64,000 nucleotides of DNA from Dioscorea cayenensis subsp. rotundata (GCF_009730915.1 NC_052475.1:30751016-30815015); one strand, 5' to 3'. Counted from the first letter of the stretch, positions 1-12,470 are shown. Notes: generated by a model not told the origin, from the sequence alone. Numbers and translations: made by a program.

Positions 1-1431
1 TTTACAAAATAAAAAACATATTTTTGAAATAAAAACATATGTAAACTTTTTAACTATAGTTAAGCATATCATCATGGCAATATATGAGTATTGGATGAGA
101 ACCTCTTAAACATGATTTGTTTCAAATTAAATTGCAATCATATAGAGTTGTTATATTTTTTTAGAAATATTGCTAAGTTAATATCAACTAAATATAAACA
201 TATTCCATATTCAGATATTCTAACAAGCCGTCTAAAAACCTAGCAAGGTTCCTCCAAAAGGACAGGGATCGGAGACCCCTCCTTTATTTCAAATATTCAG
301 ATATTCAGATATTCTCTTCTCTGTCTCTCTCTCTCTGTCTCTCTCTAAGATTTTATTTTATTTTATTTTAAATCAATTTTTTTACAAATTAATACTTATA
401 GTAAAAAATATATTTTTAAAAAAATTATTATTTGAGCTTGATTTTTTAAAATTAAGATTTAATATATATGTAGATTTTAAAAAAAATATGGTTTACGCCT
501 TGATTATTTTATTTAATTTCCTCTTAAAAAACTTATGATCTAAAACACTCTTTTTATTATTATTATTTTTAAATTAGATGGTTAAATGATTACATATCAT
601 TCGACTGATCTGAAATTTTTTTTTTTAAGATAAATTTTTAAAATTTGTTCTTAGTTTTTTAAGTTAGCACCCTCTTCGTTTTTTTTCCGGTTCTGCCACC
701 GCCTCAAACCAGGTGTACTTTTTTCCTAAACATAAAATCCAAACTTTGTTAATTAGTAAAATTTATCTTTACATGGTTATAGAAATTAAAACACACATAA
801 CATGTTAATTAATTAGGAGTTCCGTGTAATACTAGCATATAAAGCTGGAACAGCAGTTAGAGTAAAAAAAAATAGATCATTAAAAAAAAAAAAAATTCAA
901 ACTAACCCACTTCTCTCATGTTTCAGGTAACCCATATGCCTTTAAACAAATCTTATAATTTATTTATTTTTCCATCTTTTACATATATAAATTGTTATCC
1001 CACGCTCATAAGTCATATATCAGGTACATCATGAGCACAAAGATAATATACTAATTGCAAATGCAATTGCAAGCAAACTGAGGAGGTGGAATGAAATTAA
1101 AGCCAAAGACTTTTTTTTTTTTTTCTCCAAAATAAATGACTAGGTCTTTTTAAGATGTACACATAATTATTATTTATATTCATAAAAAAATATTTCTTCA
1201 TCTATGATTCAAAATTTTATTATTTATAAAAAATTTGAACGAGCATTTGATTACCAATAATTTTTTTTCTTCCCTGATAAAGCCAAAGACTACCCTCCTC
1301 ATTCACACCATAATTATTGATGAAAGCGACCGGAATGGAAGAAGCTCACATTAATTAAATTTGCCCATTTTGATTAAACATTAAATGCTAGTAAAATGCA
1401 TAGTGACGCAAGACATGGGCCTCCTCCGCAC
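1..1431. other. AT-rich intergenic DNA and upstream region of the first hydroxylase gene
   Basis: No coding region is recognisable. The stretch is AT-rich with A and T runs and a short CT-rich tract near 315-346. The last few hundred bases are presumably the promoter of the sphinganine hydroxylase gene that follows. No terminal repeats with target duplications were found. Confidence 0.5.
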
Positions 1432-1439
1432 TATAAAAG
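1432..1439 (+). promoter_or_regulatory. TATA box of the plus-strand sphinganine hydroxylase gene
   Basis: TATAAAAG lies about 205 bp upstream of the chosen ATG. A start site near 1460 would give a leader of about 180 bases. A possible leader intron (GTATGT at 1528 to an AG near 1633) would parallel the leader intron inferred for the second copy; this is inference. Confidence 0.6.
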
Positions 1440-1641
1440 GACCCCTATTTCCTATAAGCAACACCAACAAGAACTAGCTACAGAGAAGATATATCATTCA
1501 AAGCTAGCTCTTGAGCTTTCTTTAATTGTATGTATGTCCCTCACTTTCCTTACATCTTTTCTATCTCACACTGTTTTAATTTCCAATGGTAACTAATTCA
1601 TTATAGTTGGTTTTTTATAATTCATGCATGAAGGATCATCC

Positions 1642-2531
1642 ATGGCTTTTAATGTCTCTGATGAAGTTCTCAGCGTCTATGTGCCGGTGATGGTTTACTG
1701 GACTGTCGCAGCCATATATACATTTATAGGTACATACTTAGAAGACTACCGTTTGCATCCAGTTGGTGCAGAAGAAAAGCAGAACGTTGCTACCAAAGCC
1801 CAAGTTATCAGAGGTGTTCTTTACCAGCAAATTGGTCAGATAGTCATGCAAACCATAGTCACCAAGGTATCATATATACTTGTATTTATATCTCAAACCA
1901 ACCTTCAATATATATATATATATAAATATATAGGCTAGCTGTTATCTATCTTCTTTGTGTGTGTGTATCACTGTATATATATATGCAGATGGTGATGGGT
2001 GATGGTGGTGGAGAGACAAAGCAACCACCATTCCTAATATGTTTATGCCAGTTCTTCATAGCCATGGTGGTTCTTGATCTATGGCAGTACTTGGGACATA
2101 TATACTTACACGTAAACAAGTTCATGTATAAGCACATACATTCATGGCATCATGCATTGGTTGTGCCATATGCATGGGGTGCTTTCTACAACCATCCCTT
2201 GGAGGGATTCATTTTGGATACTATTGGTGGTGGTTTGGCCTTCTTGATCTCCGGCATGACGCCAAGGACAAGCATATTCTTCTATTCTTTTGCAAGTATT
2301 AAGTCTATAGACATGCATTCATCTCTTTATTTGCCATGGAATCCTCTTCGGTTGTGTTTTAGGAATAACGTGGCTTACCATGATATACACCACCGTCTCA
2401 AAGGAAGCAAGTATAACTATGCGCAGCCTTTCTTTATGTCATGGGACTTGGTCTTTGGGACTTACATGCCTTTCAGTGTGGAGAAGAGGGAGGGTGGAGG
2501 CTTTGAGGCTAGGCCACTTAAGGATATGTGA
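1642..2531 (+). CDS. Sphinganine C4-monooxygenase (SBH-type), copy 1
   Basis: Two exons, 1642-1866 and 1989-2531, separated by a 122-bp GT-AG phase-0 intron, encode 255 residues, the usual size for plant SBH1/SBH2. The product is an ER-membrane di-iron hydroxylase that adds the C4 hydroxyl to dihydrosphingosine, giving the phytosphingosine backbone of plant sphingolipids. The three histidine boxes are intact: HIYLH (112-116), HSWHH (126-130) and HDIHH (206-210), as are the NHP and GMTPRTS family motifs. Hydrophobic segments lie in exon 1 and around 90-106 and 150-180. I chose the ATG at 1642 (ccATGGC context, matching the MAF start of copy 2) over an in-frame ATG at 1624. Compared with copy 2 it departs from the family norm in places, for example DMHSSLYLPWN where copy 2 has DDHCGLWLPGN. 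Confidence 0.93.
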
Positions 2532-2993
2532 TTCACTACTGATCATAAACTGTTTTCTTAATTATAAGAGTTTATATAGTATACTAAGTAATTAATAAGT
2601 TTGATCAGATATATTTAATTTTTTGCTATTATTCATTTTGGAAGCACATATATGTGGTTTGATCTCATCCACATGTTTGTATTAATGAATGATTAATCCT
2701 CTCTACATGTTTTTTTTCTTCTTATAATAATTAAGTTTATGTGTTCTTCTTGTAACTTCGAGTACTAGCTCTCATGATTTTCTTTTTCTTTGAGATAAAC
2801 AAATCACTTTATTATTTTCAAATTTACATGTTTTAAAAATCTCTCATTTAGAGGAAATTAATATAATTGTGCAACAACATTGACCATATATAATTAATGT
2901 TAGATGTACCATGTGATAATGTGGCTCCTTATCATTCCTTGTCCCCTTTTTTTCTTTTTTTTTTTGAAGACTAGACTTTCCTCTGGTCAAGGC

Positions 2994-3045
<52 letters not shown>

Positions 3046-3079
3046 CATTATTAATTGCACACATCCATCCATTATTAAT
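2532..3079. other. 3' flank of hydroxylase copy 1 with a (TA)n tract
   Basis: AT-rich DNA containing the presumed 3' UTR. A (TA)n microsatellite of about 45 bp occupies roughly 2997-3042. A 13-bp direct repeat (ATTATTAATTGCA) occurs at 3048-3060 and 3072-3084. No gene seen. Confidence 0.5.
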
Positions 3080-3592
3080 TGCATGAATCGGAATCTGCAT
3101 TTGAGAAGACTATCAGAACTCTCTTACCTGGTCTTTGGTCAGAGGCTGTGGGAGATCAGCATCCTCAATCTCCGGGAGCCAGAAAAAGTGAACAACAGAA
3201 AAAACCCTCCTCCAGGTGGACGGAGGATGCAAGTTTTGTTTCGGAACCTCCTCGGTCGGTGAAGAAGAAATGTACTCGTGACGAGCTCCGTGAAACCTCT
3301 TCTTCTCAGCAGGCGAGTTTTGGTGAGCATACTTCTACACTTCGTCGCAGCTTGGTGTTTTCTGGGCAGCAAGAGGATCCCACCGGTGAAGATGCTCTCG
3401 GTGGAGGGGTCTCTGATCAGGTGCTGGGGTAGTGCTTATCTGTGTGGGTCCTAACCAGTCGGGTGTTTGACTGGCATGTTTTGCCCCCATTTCTAGTGGG
3501 CTTTTGTGTTCTGTTGTTGTTTCTGACCGTTTGGTCTGACTTTTGTTCTTTCTCTTTCATTTATTGCACGTGGTTTATCCACTTTTTTTCAA
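3080..3592 (+). mobile_element. Probable LINE (non-LTR retrotransposon) 3' fragment
   Basis: This is a GC-richer island in AT-rich surroundings. It holds a 117-codon open frame (3079-3432) that I do not recognise, then about 150 bases of untranslated-looking sequence ending in GTGGTTTATCCACTTTTTTTC plus an A-run near 3570-3597. The same 3' tail recurs at several other places in this window, some with target duplications, which is how 5'-truncated LINE copies behave. No reverse-transcriptase motif is visible and no duplication pair was found for this copy. Confidence 0.45.
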
Positions 3593-3599
3593 AAAATAT

Positions 3600-4180
3600 T
3601 TAAGATAAATATATTGGAGGGTTATTGGCGGCATGTCTTTAACTTATCATCTTATTAAAACCCCACTTTCAAACTTGTATGTCCCTGAAAAAATTGTAAA
3701 AAATTAGTTATATTGGTGGGTTGTGACAACCACATTATCTGGGAATCTAATAATATTTATGCATCAAGTTGTATAGATGTACATGAATTACATTGATAAT
3801 TATGCATATAGCACCAGTTTTAAATTAAAAAAAAAAATAAACTATAATATTTTAAATAAATTTTGGATAAAATCCTAATTATTTAAATTAAATGTATGAA
3901 TTTATATAATAATGTGTATTATTTGTAGGGATAAAATTGTTAAATCTATGATGGGTAGATTTGTAATTAATCTCATAAATTTTTTATAAATAAGATATAG
4001 TATCTAATAGATTATGAAATTAATTGCGATTTAAAATTAGAATTTCTCTAAATTATGGTTTATATTTTCTTTTCTACATGTGATTAGTGGTATGCTTTGC
4101 TTATATTTCATGTGCCCTTATTAAACTTTGGAGGAAAATTAATGAAGCTTTAAGAGGAGTTCATAATCAGTGTGAATTCC

Positions 4181-4219
<39 letters not shown>

Positions 4220-4515
4220 CTGCCAAGTTCAAAGATGACGTATATCAAGAGAAATTCAATATGGACAAATATTTAACTTTAATTTACGGTCCACTTGTGC
4301 TGTTCACAATTGAAGGCTTGGATTTCTTTGGAAAGTATTTTTATACCAAAATTATATATATATATATATACACGCATATATAAGTTCGGTGCATATATTT
4401 TTAATTTTTTTAAATTATAAAAATATTTAATAATAGCAAATAACAGCGCATCTAATGGTTATTGTGAGGTATTCCTACATTGTAAATCCAACTACGATGA
4501 TGCAGGCTCTACATA
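3600..4515. other. AT-rich intergenic DNA
   Basis: No gene recognised. It contains (TA)n tracts at about 4184-4216 and 4354-4370. A segment at about 4216-4245 (taggctgccaagttcaaag) resembles sequence just beyond the downstream end of the CACTA element at 8533, so an old local duplication may predate that insertion. Confidence 0.4.
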
Positions 4516-7193
4516 CACTACACCAAATTTTAGTTTTAGAAGCACTTTAATAGAGGGGGTTTTTAGAACCCCCTACATAATTATGTTATATATATATTTT
4601 TAAATAAATTACAGCCGGTTTTAAAAACCCCCACAAATTAAAAACAAAAACTCTCTCTCTCCACTCACTCTCACTCTCACTCACACCCACACCCGCACAC
4701 ACGCACACTCCTCTCTCTCTCTCGATCTCCAGCACTCACTCGCCCGATCTTCACCGATCTTCGCCGCATCGCCCGCACAGCCCGCATCGATGACCGCACC
4801 GCCGCACAGACCACATCGGCGATCGCCTCCGTCGGTGAGTTCTAAACCCCATGAGAGAGGCATTCTCATCTGAGAGATTTTTTTTAGGGTTTTTTCTCAA
4901 TTGGTATGTGGAGGTGGACGTTGTTTAATGTGGAGGTGGACGTTGTTGGGAGGAGGATGGTGGAAAGGAGGAGGAGGAGGAGGAGCAGGGGAGTTATGAG
5001 GATGGGAGACTTTTTGGAGGATGGTGTTGATGATGGTGTGGAAATTTGGGAGGAAGTGAATTAATAGAGGATCTTGATGTTTATTGGTTTATCTTTAATC
5101 AGTTATTAGTTTTACAATAATTGATTCAATAGTTTAGTTCCCTAATTTTTTTGAGACTCCTCTTGGCAGGGGGTTTTTGCTGTGAGTTCCATTGTTTGAT
5201 TCACTTCTATGTCATTAGTTTTGTTGCTTTCACTCTATGCAATTGTATCTCTGAGAGGATTTGTTTGGATAGCACTGGCATACCCTATATGTTCAAAATG
5301 GTTTTTTGATTAGGTAATTCTTTGGAAGATTGATCCTGATATGTTTGTAAGCATTCACAGTTTCTCTAGGACTTTTACATGGACCTGCTTCTTTGTTGAA
5401 AAGGGCATTTTTTAGTAACTTTGTGAGGCAAAAGGGTATATGGTTCAGAACTAGGATATAAGATTATGTACTATACATATCAATCTTTCTTTTGTATTTC
5501 CATGAAAGTTGCTTTCTAATGCCTTTGGAACATCTCTCTCTCTTCTTATTATTCTTTTGATTTGCATGACCAAAAAATATGAGCAGGGATGGGGTGACCT
5601 TGCTTAAAAGGAATTCAAGATTTCTAATGAATATATATGTAGTCCCTTGCAAGAAAAAGAGTGTATTTCCTGAAGATTCCAAACTGCATATTGTGATTCT
5701 TTAAAATTTTTGCAACTTTTGAGTTCTCTTCATGTTTTTAACATTGCATGCATTTGAAATTTGCCATGAGATATCTAAAAACATGTATATAAATGTAGAG
5801 GCTGAGTCTTATTTTTACTTTATTTTAAAAAGTCATTTAGAACTGAAGCTTTGAAGCATCATCTATTAAATATTATATGTTAGCATAGTTTTTGTGGGCT
5901 GAGTAAATTCTGACCTTGGAGTATAATTGGTATTTATATCTATCTTAATTATTACTTCTCACATTTTCCTGTTCCATTCTGTTTTCTGCAGACAATCTTC
6001 TTCCTCTGGTTTGCTTTATCTGGGTGGTTGTTTAGGTTCTTTATTTTAGCAACATGGATACTGCCATTTCTCGCTCCTTTACTTATTGGAACATTTGCCA
6101 ACTGACTTTTGCTATTGAGGGTGCACTTTGTTTTTCTCGCTATTTCAATTTCTAATTTTCTGCAAGCAATCAAAGTTAGTAGATCAGTAGTGTAGGCATA
6201 TAAGCTTGCATATCTATTTGTGGTTATGAATCTTAGATGTTAAAAAAGATACCGAGCGCAATCCTTGCCAGATGACTTTTATCTTTCTCCTACTTATCAT
6301 ATGTTTTTGTTTCGCTCCTTATACTTTGTCCAAAGTCTTGATGTTAAGAGATTGTTTCATAAATATTAATGTATTGGTGGTTAAGTACTTATGTATTTGA
6401 TCTGATGCATAAAATATCTTTCTATTAAATCCTCACAACCTATTCAAAATTCATAATTGCTCATGGGTTTGGAGTTTATTAATATTAATGTATTGGTAGT
6501 TAAATACTTCATAATCTAATTGATGCATAAAATGCATTTCTACTAGATCCTTGCAGGCTATTCAAAATTCATAATTGTCCTTGGGTTTGAGTTTATGCAT
6601 ATGCATGGTTGATTTGGTCACTTGTGCTGGCATTGTTGTTTTGGGAAGTTAACCAAGGTTATTTTTGGATTTAGGTAAGAAATTTAGTGGTTTTTTGAGA
6701 TGTATTTCTAAAAAAATGTTGGTTGGATTGGTTTGTGAAAAAAACAGTAAATAATTTTTATTATTTATTTTTAGCTACCATTAGAATGTGGTAAAACACA
6801 TTTAGAGTGCGATCTTTAAAATAAAAAAAATGGATGTAAACACCTGAATTTTGATTATAGGCTATATAACTGCAGGTAGAAATTGAACAATTTTAATATC
6901 TATGTATATTATTAATATTTACATAATTGGGGCTTTATTTTATTTTAATTTATTTAAGAGATTGATGATGATATTAATCCAATTTAACTTGATGATAATT
7001 TTACCCATTTGATATTACGAGATTGAAATAGCCTACTCCCCCAACAAAAGAATTCACACTCACATGATCTTGAATTATACTGACTAAACAACAAATGATC
7101 TACAAATCAATCAAAGCCTAGAAGCCAATAATAATATACCAGATATTAAATCCCAAAAAATCACTTTTTAAAAAAAAAATTAAAAAAGGAGTA

Positions 7194-7239
<46 letters not shown>

Positions 7240-8531
7240 ATATGGATTACAACAAACACATAACAGTCCTCTTCTTAGTTAAATAGTACAATAGATATAA
7301 CATTAAAAAAGAAAAAAAAAAATCCCTTCTCACTTGGTTTTCTTTATGTTACCTTGTGGTTCTTACTAAAAGTCTCCAAAACAATGTGGCAAATGGAACT
7401 AGCATAAATTGTATTAGTCACCGACGTTGTATATTCAATGTTTTGTATTCTAGTTCAACTAATCATTTTGGTTAAACATCAGTGTAATATCTTTTATTTA
7501 TCTTAACCATTTGTGGGTTCAATAAGTGCATTGATTGACATTATTAGATTGTTTGTTTCTTTGCTCGCCAATTTTTATTTTTCTGCCTTTGAAAATATCA
7601 AATTTACAATTAGGTTTTTTAAAATTAGTGTATTGTGTGTAGGCTTTATTTGGTCATTCTAAATACAAGATTGGATTTTGATTGAATAAGATTGGTTTTT
7701 TAATGTTTTTGCAGATTTTGGAGAATTCATGGTTAAAGATCAAGAGGGTTGAAGATGAAGATACATGAAGCTTTTTTTACTTTGTGTAATTAACTCAAAA
7801 AAATATTTTTGTAATGAAAGTACATAAATAGTGTAAACCTCTTACATTTTGTTATTACTCAAAAACATTGCACTTTAACTCATAACATGTCAATAAAGGT
7901 CAATGAAATTGAATTTAGGGTATTTTTTTGAATGTAATGAAAAAAATTTATGTTTTTTTGATTCTGAGGTTCAATAAATTTATTTATTATTAATAGGAAA
8001 AAATTAAAATTGAATTCAATAACAAATTTAGAGGTGGTTATAACCACCTCTAAAAGTATAAACATGGAAGAAATTAATAGCTATAGAGGCGGTTATAACC
8101 ACCTCTAAAACTATTCAGAATTAATGAAAAATTAGTAGCTATAGAGCGGTAATAACCACCTCTAAAAACTATTCGAACATTGAAAAACTTAGTAGTTATA
8201 GGCGGTTATAACCGCCTCTAAAACTATTGAAGGGTAATGAAAATTTAGTAGCTATAGAAGCGGTTATAACCGCCTCTAAAACTATTGAAGGGTAATGAAA
8301 AACTTAGTAGCTATAGGCGGTTATAACCGCCTCTACTCTTCTTATTAAAAAATCGCTTCCCTAAATAAAACTTACCCTAGCGGTTGATAGAAACCCAGCT
8401 CTAAAGTATAGAGACGGAACGATCTAGCGGTTTAGGCGGGTAAAAAAAACAACACTATACCTATAGAGGCGGTTATAACCGCCTCTATAGAAAGCTTTAA
8501 CCCGCCTCAAAAACACTTTTTTGGTGTAGTG
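4516..8531. mobile_element. Non-autonomous CACTA (En/Spm-type) DNA transposon, 4.0 kb
   Basis: The ends are inverted: CACTACACCAAA at 4516 and TTTGGTGTAGTG ending at 8531, flanked by an exact 3-bp duplication ATA (4513-4515 and 8532-8534), as expected for CACTA elements. Both subterminal regions hold palindromic repeats. There is no transposase-length frame, so it is non-autonomous. The interior looks transcript-like: a C/T-rich, GC-richer leader at about 4640-4840 with a possible GTGAGT donor near 4834, and a terminal segment after a TTTTGCAG acceptor near 7713. This suggests captured or exapted non-coding exons. It also holds an (AG)n tract at about 7197-7238. Confidence 0.85.
8030..8490. 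repeat. Palindromic subterminal repeats of the 4-kb CACTA element
   Basis: About seven units of a near-perfect palindrome with core GAGGCGGTTATAACCGCCTC recur at intervals of roughly 55-65 bp, separated by variants of AAAACTATT...AATGAAAA...TTAGTAGCTATA. Related GGGGG/CCCCC palindromes sit inside the left end (4550-4585). Such arrays are typical transposase-binding subterminal regions of CACTA elements. Confidence 0.8.
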
Positions 8532-8601
8532 ATAGGCTGCTAAGTTCAAAGTATATCTTGATAACAAAAACGTTCAAAGATGACATATGTAGTACATGAT
8601 C

Positions 8602-8636
<35 letters not shown>

Positions 8637-8977
8637 GAACAAATCTGGCATTGAAACCATCACCCGGTTTCTTGCCGTGCCCATTTGACACCTAAACATG
8701 CTTTGAAGAACAACTACTATCATTTTATATAATATATGTCATACTAGGCCAACTGGCACCATGCATATTAAATTATTAATTAGAAAATATATATCGAATA
8801 ACAATTAAACCAAGTTTGTTTGTATATCATTTGTTTTTTAAGGTAACTTGGCAAATTCTATCAGTCTCTTTAGGATTTTTACAATTTTAAAGTATATTAA
8901 AGTAATATTATATATAAATATATAATTTAAAATATAAAAAAATTAGTTTAATCAACCACATTATAGCATTATAGGTA

Positions 8978-9014
<37 letters not shown>

Positions 9015-9795
9015 TTAAAATGTATAAACCACAAATTTATTGGGATAGAAACAGAGTGAATTAGTACATAACAAGCAAAAAGGAAAGAAGAGAATAAAAG
9101 CCCTCACCAGAAAATATTTATACAAAAAAAATGATTTAAGATAAAATAATATTTAATAAAAGAACAATAAAAAAATATGGTCAAGAGATATAAAAAATAT
9201 AATAAATTTAAGTACATAATAATAGATTTCATATCCTCTCTAACAACTCGATGAAAAAAAATCAAAACCACTAAGAACTAATTCTCACATTATAGCCTTA
9301 AATTATGTTGTTCCTTGATTCCCATCAAAATTTTACCAATACAAAAAAAAAAAAATTAGAAACTCAAGTTCCCATTTATTTGTTTTGCATTACATATTCA
9401 ATATATACTTTTCAAAATCAATTATAGCTATTAAAAGAAAATTATAAAAAAAAAGTATACCAATACTTTGCATTATATATAGGAAGTTATTTAAACGTTA
9501 GAGTTTATCGGTCTTATGTTTTGATTGATTACAAAGGTTTTATCATTTTTTATAGTAATATCATCTAACTAAAAACTTTTTTTTTTGTTACACTTGCAAA
9601 CCCAGTTATATATGCCAACCTACGGAAAGATGTTATAATTTAGAGTTGTTTTCTATTTCTATTGTTTCATCTGAAGTTACAATTTGGAGGATTAAATTGT
9701 TTTGTTTTTGTTTTGAATTATTTATCTTTATACAATATTGTCTCAAAACCTATCAAATTGTAAAAACTTTGACGCAAAACAATGGAATTTAACTA

Positions 9796-9796
<1 letters not shown>
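8532..9796. other. AT-rich intergenic DNA
   Basis: No gene or bounded element recognised. (TA)n tracts lie near 8603-8625 and 8980-9013. Confidence 0.4.
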
Positions 9797-9831
<35 letters not shown>

Positions 9832-10071
9832 AAAGGTTCTGCTGGGCGTGCGTAGGCGTCGCAGAGTCTGATAATGATAACCTTTAGCTACGGTGAGGAA
9901 CCAATTTTTAGATTAATGAGTTCGTTAGTTTTAATTTTGTTTTTACTGCTATCTTCATAAAACACTGATACATCTGTTTATTGAATAGTGTCTGACCGTT
10001 GGATCGAAATCCAACGGTCCAAAGCAACGTTCACAGATTTTTAATCTGTGAACGTGCATAGAGGATTGATC

Positions 10072-10121
<50 letters not shown>
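9797..10121. mobile_element. (TA)n-flanked hairpin MITE-like element, copy 1
   Basis: A GC-richer segment of about 255 bp (9828-10084) sits between two (TA)n tracts. It ends in three successive hairpins: GACCGTTGGATC paired with its complement (9994-10019), a GTTCACAGATT stem (10029-10053) and GAGGATTGATCCTC (10061-10074). A reverse-oriented relative lies beside another (TA)n tract near 38040. Placement inside TA microsatellites recalls the rice Micron type of element; that assignment is inference. Confidence 0.6.
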
Positions 10122-10122
<1 letters not shown>

Positions 10123-10428
10123 GGATCATTTGTCCTTTCTCACTGAGGCATTTGAGAGATTAATCACTCTAGGCGGGTCAGTGTTGTCAAGGGATTGATT
10201 TAGCATGGTCATTAATGAAATAATGAGTGCCAAAAAACTCAAGGCTTCTTATATGTTGGTATGGAAATCCTCCAGCTGTTTTATTTTATTTTATTTTTTT
10301 GCTTTCAAAACATGAGAGTGGTTGCAACTAATATATTTTTTTTTAAATATTTGAAACGGGACTATAAATTGTAAAATTTTAATTAATAAAAAAAATCATT
10401 GTATTCTATTGTTAGATAGAAGCTCTAT

Positions 10429-10498
10429 AACTACACAAATACTCTTTTTAATGGTTGTGGTTTATCCACTTTTTTTTTAAAAAAAAACTACACAAATA
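10429..10498 (+). mobile_element. Micro-retroinsertion with target duplication (LINE-tail family)
   Basis: A 44-bp insert (10442-10485) ending in GTGGTTTATCCACTTTTTTT plus an A-run is flanked by an exact 13-bp duplication, AACTACACAAATA (10429-10441 and 10486-10498). The insert is only the 3' tail of a retrotransposon, so it is an extreme 5' truncation. Confidence 0.75.
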
Positions 10499-11639
10499 AT
10501 ATCTGTATAAATATTTGTGAGGTTTTAGTATTTTTTATATTTTAATTTCCAATCCTAAACTTCATTGTTTGAATCGGTTTGAATAAATTTAAAAGCAAGG
10601 GAACAAATATTGCCTGATTTGGTGACTATTTATTTTCAATTAAGTGTTTCTATATCTTTCACATTTTTAATGATATCAACACTTTGTGATGGGATGCCCG
10701 TTTATTTATTAATATATTTAATTTAATTCCTAATAGTTATTGAATCTTAATGGTTTAGACCCAAATAATTTATAGATTTAAAACATAAATAGACAATCAT
10801 CTCAATTCATGTGTAGAATTATTTTTTAAAAAATACTTTAGAATATTTATGATTATATTTTTGAAATTATATGAAAGTAATCACCACTAACACGCACACT
10901 AAATATTCAATTATATCTCAACTTTTGATACGAGAAATAAACTCATTACCATCTGACTATTGTACTAATGGTTTCATGAGTAATTAATCAATAAAATTAA
11001 ATGTGTAAAAATTTATCAAGCATATTAATTTTTCCAAACGTTGTGATAGGTTTTTTAACATTTCATATAAATGTGTGTGTATATAGACATATATTGCAAG
11101 AAAATAAGGAATTTTTTATTTTTATTTTCAACATTTTCTCAAGGTGAGTCTGATGGGCCATGTTGTGCATGGGCCAGCCCGCCCATGCACTGAATGTTAC
11201 ATATATATCTAAATTTTAAAATGAAATATAGTTATTACATATACATTAGATTGGTGTGGGACCTACTTTCTATAGTCATTATCTGGAATATTTGGCTGGA
11301 ATAAAATAATCACATTTTTCAAAACACTGCTTTGTCTTTTCTTCAAGTCTTATTCAAAACGTCTAATTTGCTGCTGGCATATTTTTCTACAGCTTCTTTA
11401 CCTCATCAGTAACTCCTCAACGAAGCTTCCCAGAAGATAAAGCGCTTCCTCGACTTCCTGAGCGCACGGACCGCAGATAACATCGGCAATCTTGACTCCC
11501 CCTTGAATCAGGAATAATCTACTCCACCTTGCAGCTCCGACTGTCCTGTGATTCCAAATGGATTTCTTCGCTGTCCCAGCTGCTTTTTATTTACTTGTAT
11601 TTTTCTTTTTTTGAGCTCTTCACAAGCGCCATTTTTTAT
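10499..11639. other. AT-rich intergenic DNA
   Basis: No gene recognised. A somewhat GC-richer patch at about 11390-11580 has no identifiable coding content. It may be part of an older transposon adjoining the SINE that follows. Confidence 0.4.
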
Positions 11640-11826
11640 GAATATAAACAGTACCAAACAACACTAGAACCCGGATGTACAGTACATGTACAATATGAGA
11701 ATAATATAAAAATCCCAGATGAACAGTGTATGAACAGTACTAGGGAACAGTACTATTGGGGGAGAGATTTGAACCCATGATCTCCCCCTTACACTTTGGT
11801 GTCATACCATTGGGCTATCCAATGGT
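11640..11826 (-). mobile_element. tRNA-derived SINE
   Basis: Read on the minus strand there is an A-box-like TAGCCCAATGGT (11806-11817) followed about 31 bp later by a B-box-like GGTTCAAATCT (11765-11775), the internal RNA polymerase III promoter arrangement of tRNA-derived SINEs. A unique body containing repeated ACTGTTC/ACTGT motifs continues to about 11640. It cannot be a working tRNA gene, as no acceptor stem pairs. The 3' boundary is uncertain. Confidence 0.6.
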
Positions 11827-11924
11827 TGACTTAGAAATATTTTTATCTTAACATATTTCCACTTATATATACTATTATTGCTATCATCATCTTATATTTT
11901 AAGTTTTAATAGCATATGCATATA

Positions 11925-11931
<7 letters not shown>

Positions 11932-11982
<51 letters not shown>
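11932..11982. repeat. (TA)n microsatellite
   Basis: About 25 uninterrupted TA units. The surrounding DNA from 11827 to 12470 holds no recognisable gene. Confidence 0.9.
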
Positions 11983-11985
<3 letters not shown>

Positions 11986-12470
11986 GCATAGTTCTTACTT
12001 GATTTGCACACCCATTGTAATTAGTTTTTAATTATTTATGTTTTTCCTTTAGTTTGTTGAGAAGAATATTTAATTTCATAATTATTTTCAAATCTTTCTT
12101 AAATTCTATTTTTAAGTCTTTCTGTAATTTTAGTTAATTTAGGATATCTACTAATGTTTTCTCATAATATTGCTTCTTATAATATTAATGTTAGAAATAC
12201 ATTTCGGTCTCCATCTTTGCGTATTTGTAATTTGGATTCTGTATAAGTTTAATAAAATTTATATATTTTTATAAAAAGTTAATGAATTTTGATTCTGAAT
12301 CTTACTATTATGATTCTGAAAAATAAAAGACTCAGTTGAAAAGTATGCTCTAAAGTGTTACTTTTACATCTATAAAACTATTATGAAAATGAAATGGTCC
12401 ATTGAGTTAGCTAAATCAATTTGCATTATCTATACAATTATATTCATATTGAATTTTATTTAATAAAAGC

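Noticed and set aside
1624-1641. In-frame upstream ATG of hydroxylase copy 1
   Set aside because: Copy 2 and the family begin MAF. The ATG at 1642 has better context, and 1624 may fall in a leader intron.
11765-11817. tRNA gene on the minus strand
   Set aside because: The A and B boxes fit, but no acceptor or anticodon stem folds; a SINE explains it better.
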